NCBI RefSeq assembly: GCF_011516645.4 | Contig: NZ_CP088285.1 | Location: 3,862,501 to 3,926,500 of the forward strand | Direction of reading: 5' to 3' | Length of the DNA stretch: 64,000 nt | From: Bradyrhizobium septentrionale | Lineage (GTDB): Bacteria; Pseudomonadota; Alphaproteobacteria; Rhizobiales; Xanthobacteraceae | Shown here: positions 19,028 to 27,831 of the stretch, one piece after another | How the letters are laid out: every line of letters starts with the position of its first letter | How positions within the stretch are numbered: the first letter of the stretch is position 1 | Notes under the pieces: generated by a model | Databases searched by the model: none | What the model saw: the letters and a program-made list of their open reading frames with translations, nothing else | What the model was told of the DNA's origin: nothing | Translations under genes and position numbers: made by a program

Positions 19028-20197
19028 ATGGATACTTCTGACACCGCGCCCGCCTCGACGCCGGCGCAAGCGCAGCGCGTGCTGGTTCTTCAGGGCGGCG
19101 GTGCGCTCGGCTCCTATCAGGCCGGCGCCTTTCAGGCGCTCTGCCATGCGGGCTTCGAGCCGGAATGGATCGCCGGCATCTCGATCGGCGCCATCAATGC
19201 CGCGATCATCGCCGGCAACGAGCCGGACAAGCGCGTGCCGCGGCTGAAGGAATTCTGGGAGATGGTGTCGGCACCGGTGCCCTGGAATCCGATCTCGAAG
19301 CATGAGCGAGCCCGTTCGCTGTTCAACGAGACCTCTGCCGCCATCATCGCGACCTTCGGCGTGCCCGGCTTCTTCGCGCCGCGGATTCCGCCGGCGCCGC
19401 TGTGGCCGCCCGGCAGCTCGCAATCGCTGAGCTATTACGACACCGCGCCGCTGAAGAAGACGCTGGAGCGGCTCGTCGACTTCGACCGCATCAACGATCT
19501 GAAGACGCGCCTGTCGGTCGGCGCAGTCGGCGTCACCTCGGGCAATTTCTGCTATTTCGACAATTACGAGTTCAAGAAGCGCGGCAAGAAGATCGGCCCC
19601 GAGCACATCATGGCCTCTGGCGCGTTGCCGCCGGGCTTTCCCGCCGTCGTGATCGAGGGCGAGCATTACTGGGATGGCGGCATCGCCTCCAACACCCCGC
19701 TCGACTTCGTGCTGGACGAGGAGATCAGCCGTGATCTCCTGATCTTCCAGGTCGACCTGTTCAGCGCGCGCGGGCTGTTGCCGGAGACGCTGCTGGAAGC
19801 CGCCGAGCGCGAAAAGGACATCCGCTTTTCCAGCCGGACGCGGATGAACACCGACAAGAACAAGCAGATCCATAACGCCCGCATGGCGGTGCGCGACCTG
19901 ATCGGCAAACTGCCAGATTACCTCAAGAACGACCCGTCGGTCGAGCTGCTGCGCAAGGCGTCCAAGGAGAACACCGTCACGGTGGTCCACCTGATCTACA
20001 AGAGCAAGAACTACGAGAGCTCGTCGAAGGACTACGACTTCTCCCATGTTGCGATGGTCGAGCACTGGGGCGCCGGCGTGCGCGACGTGCATTTGTCGAT
20101 GCGTCACAAAGAATGGCTAGAACGGCCACAGTCCGGGGAAACCATGGTGACTTACGATCTCACGGGGGACGAACCCACGCCCCCGGCAAGCAAATAG
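19028..20197 (+). CDS. Patatin-like phospholipase
   Basis: A 389-residue predicted acyl hydrolase. The Ser-Asp dyad motifs are present: oxyanion loop QGGGALGSYQ near residue 25, nucleophile elbow GISIG near 53, and active-site DGG in YWDGGIASNTPL near 218. The frame is open upstream to 18965; ATG 19028 was taken because the N-terminus before the Rossmann-like strand is then of normal length. It lies 12 bp before the 3-hydroxybutyrate dehydrogenase gene and is surely cotranscribed with it. The pair suggests a link with poly-3-hydroxybutyrate or lipid turnover, which is inference from context. Confidence 0.9.
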   Translation: MDTSDTAPASTPAQAQRVLVLQGGGALGSYQAGAFQALCHAGFEPEWIAGISIGAINAAIIAGNEPDKRVPRLKEFWEMVSAPVPWNPISKHERARSLFNETSAAIIATFGVPGFFAPRIPPAPLWPPGSSQSLSYYDTAPLKKTLERLVDFDRINDLKTRLSVGAVGVTSGNFCYFDNYEFKKRGKKIGPEHIMASGALPPGFPAVVIEGEHYWDGGIASNTPLDFVLDEEISRDLLIFQVDLFSARGLLPETLLEAAEREKDIRFSSRTRMNTDKNKQIHNARMAVRDLIGKLPDYLKNDPSVELLRKASKENTVTVVHLIYKSKNYESSSKDYDFSHVAMVEHWGAGVRDVHLSMRHKEWLERPQSGETMVTYDLTGDEPTPPASK

Positions 20198-20209
20198 GAG
20201 CGAACAACA

Positions 20210-20998
20210 ATGGGTACGTTGACAGGCAAGACCGCCGTTGTGACCGGCTCGACCAGCGGCATCGGATTGGCTTATGCGCGCGCCTTCGCCGGCGCCGGCG
20301 CCAATGTCGTCCTCAACGGCATGGGCGTGCCGGCCGACATCGAGAAGGAGCGTTCCGGCATCGAGACCGACTTCAAGGTCAAGGCGGCCTATTCGCCGGC
20401 CGACATGACCAAGCCGGCCGAGATCGCCGACATGATCGCGCTCGGCGAGAAGACCTTCGGTTCGGTCGACATCCTCGTCAACAATGCCGGCATCCAGTTC
20501 GTTTCGCCGATCGAGGAGTTTCCGCCGGAGAAGTGGGAAGCCATCATCGCGATCAATCTGTCGTCGGCGTTCTACGGCATCCGCGCCGCGGTGCCCGGCA
20601 TGAAGAAGCGCGGCTGGGGCCGCATCATCAACACGGCTTCCGCGCACTCGCTGGTCGCTTCGCCGTTCAAGTCGGCCTACGTCTCGGCCAAACACGGCAT
20701 TGCCGGCCTCACCAAGACCGCCGCGCTCGAGCTCGCGCAGCACAAGATCACCTGCAACTGCATCAGCCCGGGCTATGTCTGGACGCCGCTGGTCGAGCAC
20801 CAGATTCCGGAGACCATGAAGGCGCGCAATCTGACCAAGGAGCAGGTCATCAAGGATGTGCTGCTCGCCGCCCAGCCGACCAAGGAGTTCGTCACCTCGG
20901 AGCAGGTCGCAGCACTCGCGCTGTTCCTGTGCGGCGACGATGCCGCGCAGATCACCGGCGCCAATCTCTCGATCGACGGCGGCTGGACCGCGGAGTAG
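20210..20998 (+). CDS. bdhA: 3-hydroxybutyrate dehydrogenase
   Basis: A 262-residue short-chain dehydrogenase. It has the NAD-binding VTGSTSGIGLAYARAF, NNAGIQFV, and the catalytic YVSAKHG with upstream Ser. The QFV and WTPLVEHQIP segments match 3-hydroxybutyrate dehydrogenases rather than general SDRs. It would oxidise 3-hydroxybutyrate to acetoacetate in polyhydroxybutyrate breakdown. GGAGCGAACAACA precedes the ATG. A strong terminator follows. Confidence 0.9.
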   Translation: MGTLTGKTAVVTGSTSGIGLAYARAFAGAGANVVLNGMGVPADIEKERSGIETDFKVKAAYSPADMTKPAEIADMIALGEKTFGSVDILVNNAGIQFVSPIEEFPPEKWEAIIAINLSSAFYGIRAAVPGMKKRGWGRIINTASAHSLVASPFKSAYVSAKHGIAGLTKTAALELAQHKITCNCISPGYVWTPLVEHQIPETMKARNLTKEQVIKDVLLAAQPTKEFVTSEQVAALALFLCGDDAAQITGANLSIDGGWTAE

Positions 20999-21024
20999 TT
21001 TTTCCGGCGGGATTTGTCAGCTAA

Positions 21025-21066
21025 AGCAAAGCTGGCCCTGATTGGATCAGGGCCGGCTTTTGCTTT
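21025..21066. terminator. Bidirectional terminator between bdhA and the flippase gene
   Basis: AAAGCAAAGC-TGGCCCTGAT pairs with ATCAGGGCC-GGCTTTTGCTTT across a TGG loop, with A/T runs on both sides. The two genes converge here, so it likely serves both. Confidence 0.85.
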
Positions 21067-21095
21067 TGGAGATGCGACTGAACTTTGCTGACCCG

Positions 21096-22478
21096 TTACG
21101 ACGCCGGCCGCCGCTTTCCGAACGCCAGCACGTGCAGCCCGAGGCGCGAGCGCACGACGTAGAACAGCAGGATCGTCTCGAAGGTCAGCGACAGCGAGGT
21201 CGAGGCGGCTGCGCCCATGCCGCCGTAGCGCGGGACGAGCGCGATGCAGAGCCCGACATTCATGAAGAACGACACCGCATAGGCCGTCGCGCAGATGCCC
21301 TGGTGTCCGAGCATGTTCAACAGGCGCTCGACCGGCCCGATCGCCGAGCGGATCACGAGCCCGATCGCGGCGACGAACATGATGCTGTAGCCGTCGACGA
21401 ATTTCGGGCCGAACAACCACAGCAGCGGCTTGCCGAACGCGAGCAGCGCGATGGTCGCGAATAGCGAAGGCCAGAATGTCCAGCTGATGGCGTGCGCGAC
21501 ATAGGCCGACAGCCGGTCCTTGTCGCCGAGCGCGTTGTACTCGGCGAAGCGGTGCGCCGTCGTCGCCGACATCGCGTAGTGCACGAACGACACCAGCGCC
21601 AGCGTCTTCACCACGGCGAAATAGATGCCGACCTCTTCCGACGAGCGGAATTGCTGCAGCATCAGCACGTCGGTGTAGCCGAGCAGCAGATAGAAGCTCT
21701 CGACCAGCATGATCGGCAGCGAGATCGCGAACCAACCCCTGACGTCATAGGTCTTCTCGCCGGGCCCGACATGGGCGGCGAGCCGGCGGTTCAGCACGAT
21801 CATCTGGCCGATCGCCGCGATGTAGACGGCCGCGGCGCTCGCGATCATCGCCGCCGTCGCGCCGAGATTGAGGCTGAGCGCCAGCGCGCCGGCGGTCAGC
21901 GCGATGATCAATCCCTGCCGGACGATGAACTGCGGCATCAGGCCGAGCTGCATCCAGTCATGCGCGCGCGAGATGCCGTCCTGGGTGTTGGCGACCACGA
22001 AGGGCGGCAGCGTCAGGCAGCCGATATAAAGCGGCACGACCGCGTTGGGGTCGATCCAGGGCGAAGCGAAATGGATCACGCCCGCGAGCAGCAGCGCGAC
22101 CGTGCTGGACGCTGCAAGCACCACCCAGCGGCCGCCGGAGAGGAAGCCGCGCAGCGCGGCGAGGTCGCCGCGTGCGCGATATTCCGGGATGATCTTCTGC
22201 GAGGACGGCGCGATGCCGAAATCCATGGTGCTGCCGAGCAGCAGCACCCAGGTCCAGACGTAGACATAGATGCCGTAGTCCGAACCGCTCATCCAGCGCG
22301 CCAGCAGGATCTGCGCGAGATAGGCGATCGCGGCGCTGATGACGCGGATGACGAAGATGGTGCCGGCGAGGCGCTTGGTGACCGAGGCCTCCTTGGTGCC
22401 GCCAAGCAGGCGCGCGGCGAGGCCCCGCAGGCGTGCGACCGGGCCCGATGGCGCAGAGGTTGCGGTTTGGGTTTCCAT
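21096..22478 (-). CDS. Polysaccharide flippase / MATE-like exporter
   Basis: A 460-residue membrane protein with about 12-14 hydrophobic helices, of the oligosaccharide flippase (Wzx/MVF-like) superfamily. Features include the early amphipathic GTIFVIRVISAAIAYLAQIL, the SGSDYGIYVYVWTWVLLLG segment typical of polysaccharide exporters, and a conserved ALGDKDRLSAYVAH loop. It would flip lipid-linked saccharide across the inner membrane. No glycosyltransferases are adjacent, so its cargo cannot be told. ATG 22478 is preferred to TTG 22487. Confidence 0.88.
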   Translation of the reverse strand: METQTATSAPSGPVARLRGLAARLLGGTKEASVTKRLAGTIFVIRVISAAIAYLAQILLARWMSGSDYGIYVYVWTWVLLLGSTMDFGIAPSSQKIIPEYRARGDLAALRGFLSGGRWVVLAASSTVALLLAGVIHFASPWIDPNAVVPLYIGCLTLPPFVVANTQDGISRAHDWMQLGLMPQFIVRQGLIIALTAGALALSLNLGATAAMIASAAAVYIAAIGQMIVLNRRLAAHVGPGEKTYDVRGWFAISLPIMLVESFYLLLGYTDVLMLQQFRSSEEVGIYFAVVKTLALVSFVHYAMSATTAHRFAEYNALGDKDRLSAYVAHAISWTFWPSLFATIALLAFGKPLLWLFGPKFVDGYSIMFVAAIGLVIRSAIGPVERLLNMLGHQGICATAYAVSFFMNVGLCIALVPRYGGMGAAASTSLSLTFETILLFYVVRSRLGLHVLAFGKRRPAS

Positions 22479-22686
22479 CACAGCCAAGGCGGAAAATTCC
22501 TGAAGCGCCGCAGCGCGGCAATGCGCCTCGATCTATCAACGAAACGTTAAGATTGGGTTGGGTGTTCGTCCGGGCAGGGAACCTGGGGATGCGCCAACTG
22601 CGTATCAGACGCTGCGCGCGCCTGAGGAACTGCCCGCTTGGCGAGCACTCATGGTGTCGGTTCAACTGGCGTCAATTGAAATGGCG

Positions 22687-23526
22687 TCAGTTCAAATTGA
22701 TATTGAATTCGTAGCTCTTGTCGCCGCCGACCAGCGTCAGCTTGAGTGCGGCGCCGTCCGCCGTGGCGCCGGGCGGCAGCCCGTCGAGCTCGAAAGAGAA
22801 ACGCTTCACGCCGGGCGGCGCGTGCTCGACCAGCTTGGGCACCGGCAGCGCCCAGTCGGGCGTCGGCCCCTCGACGAACAGGCTGAGGTCGCGGCTCTCG
22901 GGCGCGGTGACATCGACCAGCACGTTGTTCTTGCCGTCGCGCTTGACGTCGCGGATCGTGAACGGGGTCGGATCGCCGATATTGGCGGGCTTCGGCACCG
23001 CGTTGAGCGCATCGGTCAGCGCAGCGTCCTCGGTCGAGGCGACGCTGGCGAATGCCAATTCGGCCTTCGCCTCTACCGGCACGCACAGCTTCTCGCACAC
23101 CGCGTAGTTGATGTCGGCGCGCAGCACCAGCGGCTTGTCGGGATTCTTGGCGACGATGCGCAGCGGCAGCACCACCTGGTGCTTGTAGCCGAGCGAGGTG
23201 CCGCCGGCGCCGTCGTCGAATTGCCGCGGCGCGGGCCACATCACGGTCACGGCCTCGACATTGTCCGACCTGGAGAAATCGAATCGCGGCGGCACACCGG
23301 AATCGCCGGGGGTCCGCCAGTAGGTCTTCCAGCCGTCCTGCAACTGGAAGGCAATGCCGCCGAGCAGCACCGTGCCGCTGCGCGATCCCGCGAGCAGCCG
23401 TACCGCCGAATGCGTGTCCTGCTGCCACGGCGAGGCGTCGTCGGCGCGGACCTCCGTTGCCATGGTTGCGACGGAAAGCAGGGCGGCAACGCCAAAGGCG
23501 GCCCGCAGGGGAACTGTGACGATCAT
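22687..23526 (-). CDS. DsbD-type domain protein, periplasmic
   Basis: A 279-residue exported protein with signal peptide (VTVPLRAAFGVAALLSVATMATEVRA). The remainder resembles the N-terminal immunoglobulin-like domain of DsbD/ScsB proteins: AFQLQDGWKTYWRTPGDSG, then INYAVCEKLCVPVEAKA with a CxxxC pair. There is no membrane domain or thioredoxin domain, so it is a stand-alone periplasmic module. A thiol-redox or copper-related role is possible. It is divergent from yqgE across about 130 bp. Confidence 0.82.
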   Translation of the reverse strand: MIVTVPLRAAFGVAALLSVATMATEVRADDASPWQQDTHSAVRLLAGSRSGTVLLGGIAFQLQDGWKTYWRTPGDSGVPPRFDFSRSDNVEAVTVMWPAPRQFDDGAGGTSLGYKHQVVLPLRIVAKNPDKPLVLRADINYAVCEKLCVPVEAKAELAFASVASTEDAALTDALNAVPKPANIGDPTPFTIRDVKRDGKNNVLVDVTAPESRDLSLFVEGPTPDWALPVPKLVEHAPPGVKRFSFELDGLPPGATADGAALKLTLVGGDKSYEFNINLN

Positions 23527-23662
23527 GAGACGTGTTTACCCGCAACTTTCGTTGCAAACCATTGAATTGCTTGTGATGCATCGCCGCATGGCGGGCGATG
23601 GTTGATTGACAGAACCGCGACCCAATATCAGGATGCCAAATCAGCAGGAAAGGCCTTTGCGG

Positions 23663-24322
23663 ATGCGCCCTGAAGGCAAAACAGGCAAGACTCGCAAGAC
23701 CGCCGCCGGCAGAAACCCGGCCCCCGGTCCCCACGCCGCCGATGATGGCTATCTCGACGGCCAGATGCTGATTGCGATGCCTGTGATGAACGACCCGCGC
23801 TTCGAGCGCTCGGTGATCTACATGTGCGCCCATTCCTCCGAGGGCGCCATGGGCATCATCGTCAATCGCCCGGCCGGCAGCATCGATTTCCCCGGGCTCC
23901 TGGTGCAGCTCGACATCATCGAGAAATCGGACCAGATCCAGCTGCCCGAAAATGCCGAGATGATGAAGGTGATGAAGGGCGGCCCGGTCGACACCGGCCG
24001 CGGCTTCGTGCTGCATTCCAGCGACTTCTACATCCAGGATGCGACGCTCAACATCGACGACGGCATCTCGCTGACTGCGACCGTCGACATCCTCAAGGCG
24101 ATCGCCAAGGGCTCAGGCCCCAAGCACGCGATCCTCGCGCTCGGCTATGCCGGCTGGGCGCCGGGCCAGCTCGAGAACGAGATCCAGCACAATGGCTGGC
24201 TGCACTGCGACGCCGATCCGGAGCTGATCTTCGGCGCCGATGTCGATGAGAAATACGCGCGCGCCTTGCGCAAGATCGGCATCGAGGCCGGCATGCTTTC
24301 CAACGACGCCGGCCACGCGTAG
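23663..24322 (+). CDS. YqgE/AlgH family protein
   Basis: A 219-residue protein of the UPF0301 family. The conserved blocks are [48 protein letters not shown] and [16 protein letters not shown]. The family is very conserved in proteobacteria but its molecular role is unclear. Three starts are in frame: TTG 23606, ATG 23633 and ATG 23663. The last has GGAAAGG at good spacing and is chosen; the first two would add only a basic, unstructured tail. Confidence 0.9.
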   Translation: MRPEGKTGKTRKTAAGRNPAPGPHAADDGYLDGQMLIAMPVMNDPRFERSVIYMCAHSSEGAMGIIVNRPAGSIDFPGLLVQLDIIEKSDQIQLPENAEMMKVMKGGPVDTGRGFVLHSSDFYIQDATLNIDDGISLTATVDILKAIAKGSGPKHAILALGYAGWAPGQLENEIQHNGWLHCDADPELIFGADVDEKYARALRKIGIEAGMLSNDAGHA

Positions 24323-24347
24323 CCAGCGACAGCGCCTCGATCTCGAT

Positions 24348-24480
24348 GTCGTCCCTGCGAAAGCAGGGACCCATAACCACAGGACGTTGTTGTGGTGCCG
24401 CGCTGTGGCCGCATCCTCGCGCCATTACATGCATTCGTGGTTATGGGTCCCGGGTCGCGCTGACGCTTGCCCGGGACGAC
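24348..24480. repeat. Intergenic palindromic element, family B copy 1
   Basis: GTCGTCCCTGCGAAAGCAGG-GACCCATAACCAC at the left is mirrored by GTGGTTATGGGTCCCGG...CCCGGGACGAC at the right. A second copy with the same left arm lies at 33243-33364. Two near-identical GACAGCTGTGGG-(C/T)TTGG units follow it at about 24478-24520. Confidence 0.85.
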
Positions 24481-24536
24481 AGCTGTGGGCTTGGTTACGA
24501 CAGCTGTGGGTTTGGCTACGACAGCGCCTGCGCCCG

Positions 24537-25424
24537 CTACTCCGCCGCTTCCTGCGCCACCGTCGGCTGGGTGCCGGCCACCGTGGCGCGGCGCATGTCG
24601 CGGGGCTGCGACTGGTCGTAGCGGCGGACGCGGTGCACGGTCTGGCGGTTGTCCCACATCACGAGGTCGTGCACCGTCCATTTGTGCACATAGACGAATT
24701 CGCCCTGGGTCGCGTGCTCGGTGAGGTCACGCAGCAACAGCCGCGCCTCCGGCATGCTCATGTCCCTGATGGCGCCGGCATGCGACGACAGATACAGCGA
24801 CTTGCGGCCATGCACCGGATGCGTGCGCACCAGGCGCTGCAGCACCGGCTTGAACATCGCCTTCTCCTCGTCGGTGTAATCGAGGAAGCCGAGCGAGCCG
24901 CGCGAATACATCAGCGAGTGCTCGCAGATCATGTCCTCGATCTCGGCCTTGGTCTCGTCGTCGAGGGCGTCATAGGCGGCGCGCATGTCGGCGAACTCGG
25001 TGTTGCCGCCCTTCGGGTTCACCACGCGCGCCGACAGCAGCGAGAACTTCGCCGGGATCGGCCGGAACGAGCTGTCGGAATGCCACAGGCAGTTGCCGAG
25101 GTTGAACAGATGGGTGCGGTGATCCTTCGGCAGCGGCCTGCCGTCCTTGCCGAGATTGGAGACGTCGTTGAGCCCGGCGGAGAGGCGGTAGTCCTCCTTC
25201 TTCGCCACGGTGCCACCGCGCGCATCCTCGCGCTCGCCGAAATTGAGCGCGAACGCCATCTGCTGGTCGTCCGTGATGTCCTGGCCGTGGAAGACGAGCA
25301 CGGCGTACTTGTCCATGCCGGCCTCGATGTCGATCGCTTCCTGCTTCGTCAGCGGCTTGCGCAGATCGACGCCGGAGACCTCGCCGACGAAATGCTTGTG
25401 AAGCTGGCGGATCAGGACCGTCAT
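24537..25424 (-). CDS. TfdA-like alpha-ketoglutarate-dependent dioxygenase
   Basis: A 295-residue Fe(II)/2-oxoglutarate dioxygenase of the TauD/TfdA family. The facial triad is visible: His115 and Asp117 in LWHSDSSF, and His264 in QTVHRVRRYD, with Arg278 in DMRRATVAG for 2-oxoglutarate. Compared from memory with the 2,4-D dioxygenase TfdA of Cupriavidus, segments such as MDKYAVLVFHGQ, FADMRAAYDAL, HATQGEFVY and LVMWDNR match closely, so it is nearer TfdA (alpha type) than taurine dioxygenase. The natural substrate is unknown; many soil bradyrhizobia without 2,4-D growth carry such genes. An SDR gene lies 111 bp upstream on the same strand. Confidence 0.88.
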   Translation of the reverse strand: MTVLIRQLHKHFVGEVSGVDLRKPLTKQEAIDIEAGMDKYAVLVFHGQDITDDQQMAFALNFGEREDARGGTVAKKEDYRLSAGLNDVSNLGKDGRPLPKDHRTHLFNLGNCLWHSDSSFRPIPAKFSLLSARVVNPKGGNTEFADMRAAYDALDDETKAEIEDMICEHSLMYSRGSLGFLDYTDEEKAMFKPVLQRLVRTHPVHGRKSLYLSSHAGAIRDMSMPEARLLLRDLTEHATQGEFVYVHKWTVHDLVMWDNRQTVHRVRRYDQSQPRDMRRATVAGTQPTVAQEAAE

Positions 25425-25535
25425 GGCGTATCTCCCCGTATCTCGCGGGCGGTTGTCCCGCTTCGTTTGCCGGGAAGGCTACTCCGGACGCGTGCGCTGT
25501 CAACGCTTCGCGGCGAAGTGTGGGCTTGGCGCGGG

Positions 25536-26315
25536 TCAGGCATTCCGCGCCATCAACCCGCCGTCGACCGGAATCACGGCGCCGGTCAGGAACGATGCGG
25601 CGGGCAGGCACAGGCTCAGCGTCATGTGCGCGACCTCTTCAGGATCGCCGTAGCGCGCGAGCGCGGTGCGGCGCTTGGCGTAGATCGTCTTGTGCTCCTC
25701 GGAGATGCGGTCGGTGATGGCGGTGCGGATCGGGCCCGGGCAGATGCAGTTCACGGTGATGCCCTCGCGCCCCAGTTCCACCGCGAGCGAGCGGGTCAGG
25801 CTGGTGACGCCGCCCTTTGCCGCGGAGTAGGCGCTGTGCAACCCGGTCGCGCCCAGCGCCTCGGTCGAGGCGATGTTGACGATGCGCGGCGATCGCGACT
25901 TGCGCAGGTATGGCAGTGCGGCGCGGATGATGCGCGGATGCGCCGTCAGCATCACCGCGATGCCCTTGGCCCAGGCGTCCTCGTATCCGGGATCGTCGAT
26001 CGCCACGCGCACCGAGATGCCGGCATTGTTGACGATGATGTCGAGCCCGCCGAAATGCGCGGCGACATCGTTGACGACTTTGGTGATCGCATCGCGATCG
26101 GCGACGTCGAGCGTCCAGGCCTTTGCCGAGCCTCCGCTCGCCGAGATTTCTTTCGCCACCGCCTGCGTGCCCTCTTCGGTCAGGTCGGTGACCGCGACAT
26201 TGGCGCCTTCGTCGGCGAACACCCGCGCGGTGGCGCGGCCCATGCCGCTGGCGGCGCCGGTGACGAGAACGGTGAGGCCCTTCACCGAACGGCTGAGCTG
26301 TTTGAATTCGGACAT
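25536..26315 (-). CDS. SDR family oxidoreductase
   Basis: A 259-residue classical short-chain dehydrogenase. It has the cofactor loop VTGAASGMGRATARVF, the NNAGISV motif and catalytic Ser and YSAAKGG, then CPGPIRT. ATG 26315 was chosen over the longer frame because GGGGGGT lies upstream and the Rossmann strand begins at the usual place. It is oriented toward the TfdA-like gene and may be cotranscribed with it. The last residues form the normal VDGGLMA end. Substrate unknown. Confidence 0.9.
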   Translation of the reverse strand: MSEFKQLSRSVKGLTVLVTGAASGMGRATARVFADEGANVAVTDLTEEGTQAVAKEISASGGSAKAWTLDVADRDAITKVVNDVAAHFGGLDIIVNNAGISVRVAIDDPGYEDAWAKGIAVMLTAHPRIIRAALPYLRKSRSPRIVNIASTEALGATGLHSAYSAAKGGVTSLTRSLAVELGREGITVNCICPGPIRTAITDRISEEHKTIYAKRRTALARYGDPEEVAHMTLSLCLPAASFLTGAVIPVDGGLMARNA

Positions 26316-26492
26316 GACGGACCCCCCGTTGATTTTTTTGCGTTGTGAGATCGACAACGCTGGCACCGATCCGCAGAGACGTCAAACCGCTGATCCGTAT
26401 CCAGCACGCGCGCAGCGCGTTAACGCAAGTTTCTCGGTTGGCTTTTCGAAAAGGATGATGCTCAATCAAGAAAACAGAGCAGGAGGAATGCG

Positions 26493-27227
26493 ATGAACGA
26501 GCTCGATTTCGGCGGCAAGCAAATATTGGTGGTCGGCGGCTCCAGCGGCATCGGCAACGGCATCGCGCAGGCCTTCCGCGCCAAGGGGGCGCGCGTCAGT
26601 GTGTACGGCACCCGTGCGCAGGCGAGCGACTATTCGAAAGAGGAAGGCTCGGATCTCGAAGGCCTCGGCTACGCGCAGCTCGATGTCTCCAATCCGCAGG
26701 CGATCGAAAGCCTCACGCCGTCGTTCGATCGGCTCGACGTGCTGGTGCTGGCGCAAGGCGCGGTGATTTACCGCCGCGGGGAATTCGAGATGGCGGGCTT
26801 CCGCAAGGTGCTCGAGGTCAATCTGATGAGCCTGATGGCCTGCGCCACCAAATTCCACGCGATGCTCAGCGCGAGCCGGGGATCGCTGATCATCGTGAGT
26901 TCGACCGCGGCCTATCATTCCACCATGGGCAATCCGGCCTACAACGCCTCGAAGACCGGCGCCGTCGGGCTGACGCGCACGCTGGGCGAGGCCTGGGCGG
27001 AGAACGGCATCCGCGTCAACGGCATCGCGCCCGGCCTCGTCGACACCAAGATGACCAAGGCGACGACGGCCAATCCGAAGCGTCTCGAGGGCGCGCTGGA
27101 GCGCATTCCGCTGAAGCGTCTCGGCACGCCCGCCGACATGGCCGGCGCCGCGCTGTTCCTGGCCTCGCCGCTCGCCTCCTACATCGTCGGCCAGACCATC
27201 GTCGTCGATGGCGGGCTCATTCTCTAG
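26493..27227 (+). CDS. SDR family oxidoreductase
   Basis: A 244-residue short-chain dehydrogenase, divergent from the preceding SDR. The cofactor loop is VVGGSSGIGNGIAQAF. The usual NNAG is replaced by LAQGAVIY, a variation also seen in some enoyl-ACP reductase-like SDRs. Catalytic residues are SSTAAYH and YNASKTG. A strong AGGAGGAATGCG ribosome-binding site precedes ATG 26493. The substrate cannot be told. Confidence 0.9.
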   Translation: MNELDFGGKQILVVGGSSGIGNGIAQAFRAKGARVSVYGTRAQASDYSKEEGSDLEGLGYAQLDVSNPQAIESLTPSFDRLDVLVLAQGAVIYRRGEFEMAGFRKVLEVNLMSLMACATKFHAMLSASRGSLIIVSSTAAYHSTMGNPAYNASKTGAVGLTRTLGEAWAENGIRVNGIAPGLVDTKMTKATTANPKRLEGALERIPLKRLGTPADMAGAALFLASPLASYIVGQTIVVDGGLIL

Positions 27228-27301
27228 CTCCAGGAACTTGAACTCCAGGAACTTGCGCGAGGTTCCGCGGTTGGCTCCCTGACATTTCAGGGAGCGTCAC
27301 G

Positions 27302-27679
27302 ATGGACAAGGATCGGATTTTCGGAACGGCGAAGGAATTTGCTGGCAAGGCCGAAGCCGCAGTCGGCGATGCGGCCGGTGATGCGCAGACGCAGGCTTCG
27401 GGCCGTGCGCGCGAGGCCGCAGGCGCAGTGCAGGATCTCTACGGCCAGGCCAAGGATGCCGCGCGCGACGCGGCTGATACCGCGGTCAACTATGCCAAAG
27501 ATGCTTATGAGCACCGCGGCGAGACCGTTCGCAGCGGGCAGAAGGCGATGGCCCATGCGGTGCAGGACAATCCACTCGGTTCGCTGCTGATCGCCGGCGG
27601 CATCGGCTTTGCGCTCGCGCTTTTGATGACGCGCCAGCCGCGCCGCCCGCCGCCGTCGCGCTGGCGCTATTACGGCTGA
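27302..27679 (+). CDS. CsbD-like stress protein with C-terminal membrane anchor
   Basis: A 125-residue protein. The N-terminal MDKDRIFGTAKEFAGKAEAA is a CsbD-like start. The middle is Ala-rich and helical (AREAAGAVQDLYGQAKDAA). The C-terminus holds the membrane segment NPLGSLLIAGGIGFALALLM typical of ElaB/YqjD/DUF883 proteins, followed by a basic, Pro-rich tail. Such proteins are often induced by osmotic or stationary-phase stress. It stands alone between an SDR gene and a palindromic repeat. Confidence 0.85.
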   Translation: MDKDRIFGTAKEFAGKAEAAVGDAAGDAQTQASGRAREAAGAVQDLYGQAKDAARDAADTAVNYAKDAYEHRGETVRSGQKAMAHAVQDNPLGSLLIAGGIGFALALLMTRQPRRPPPSRWRYYG

Positions 27680-27699
27680 GCCGCCGCCTTATTCACCGC

Positions 27700-27786
27700 C
27701 GTCATTGCGAGGAGCGATAGCGACGAAGCAATCCATTTGTCCGCATCCGCGGATCGATGGATTGCTTCGCTTCGCTCGCAATGACG
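27700..27786. repeat. Intergenic palindrome, family C copy 2
   Basis: CGTCATTGCGAGGAGCGATA...GCTTCGCTCGCAATGACG with inner arms GAAGCAATCCAT / ATGGATTGCTTC. It shares arms with 1918-2001 but the loop differs. It sits between two convergent genes and may also terminate transcripts. Confidence 0.85.
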
Positions 27787-27831
27787 TGGATGGAGCTTAC
27801 GCGCTTCGTCGTAAGAGCCGCCGAACAGAGA

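Noticed and set aside
24340..24530. CRISPR array
   Set aside because: The repeats are palindromic halves of a single element and one short duplication, without regular spacers.
24240..26348. 702-residue plus-strand frame over the dioxygenase and SDR genes
   Set aside because: Antisense shadow spanning two well-supported minus-strand genes and the intergenic region between them.
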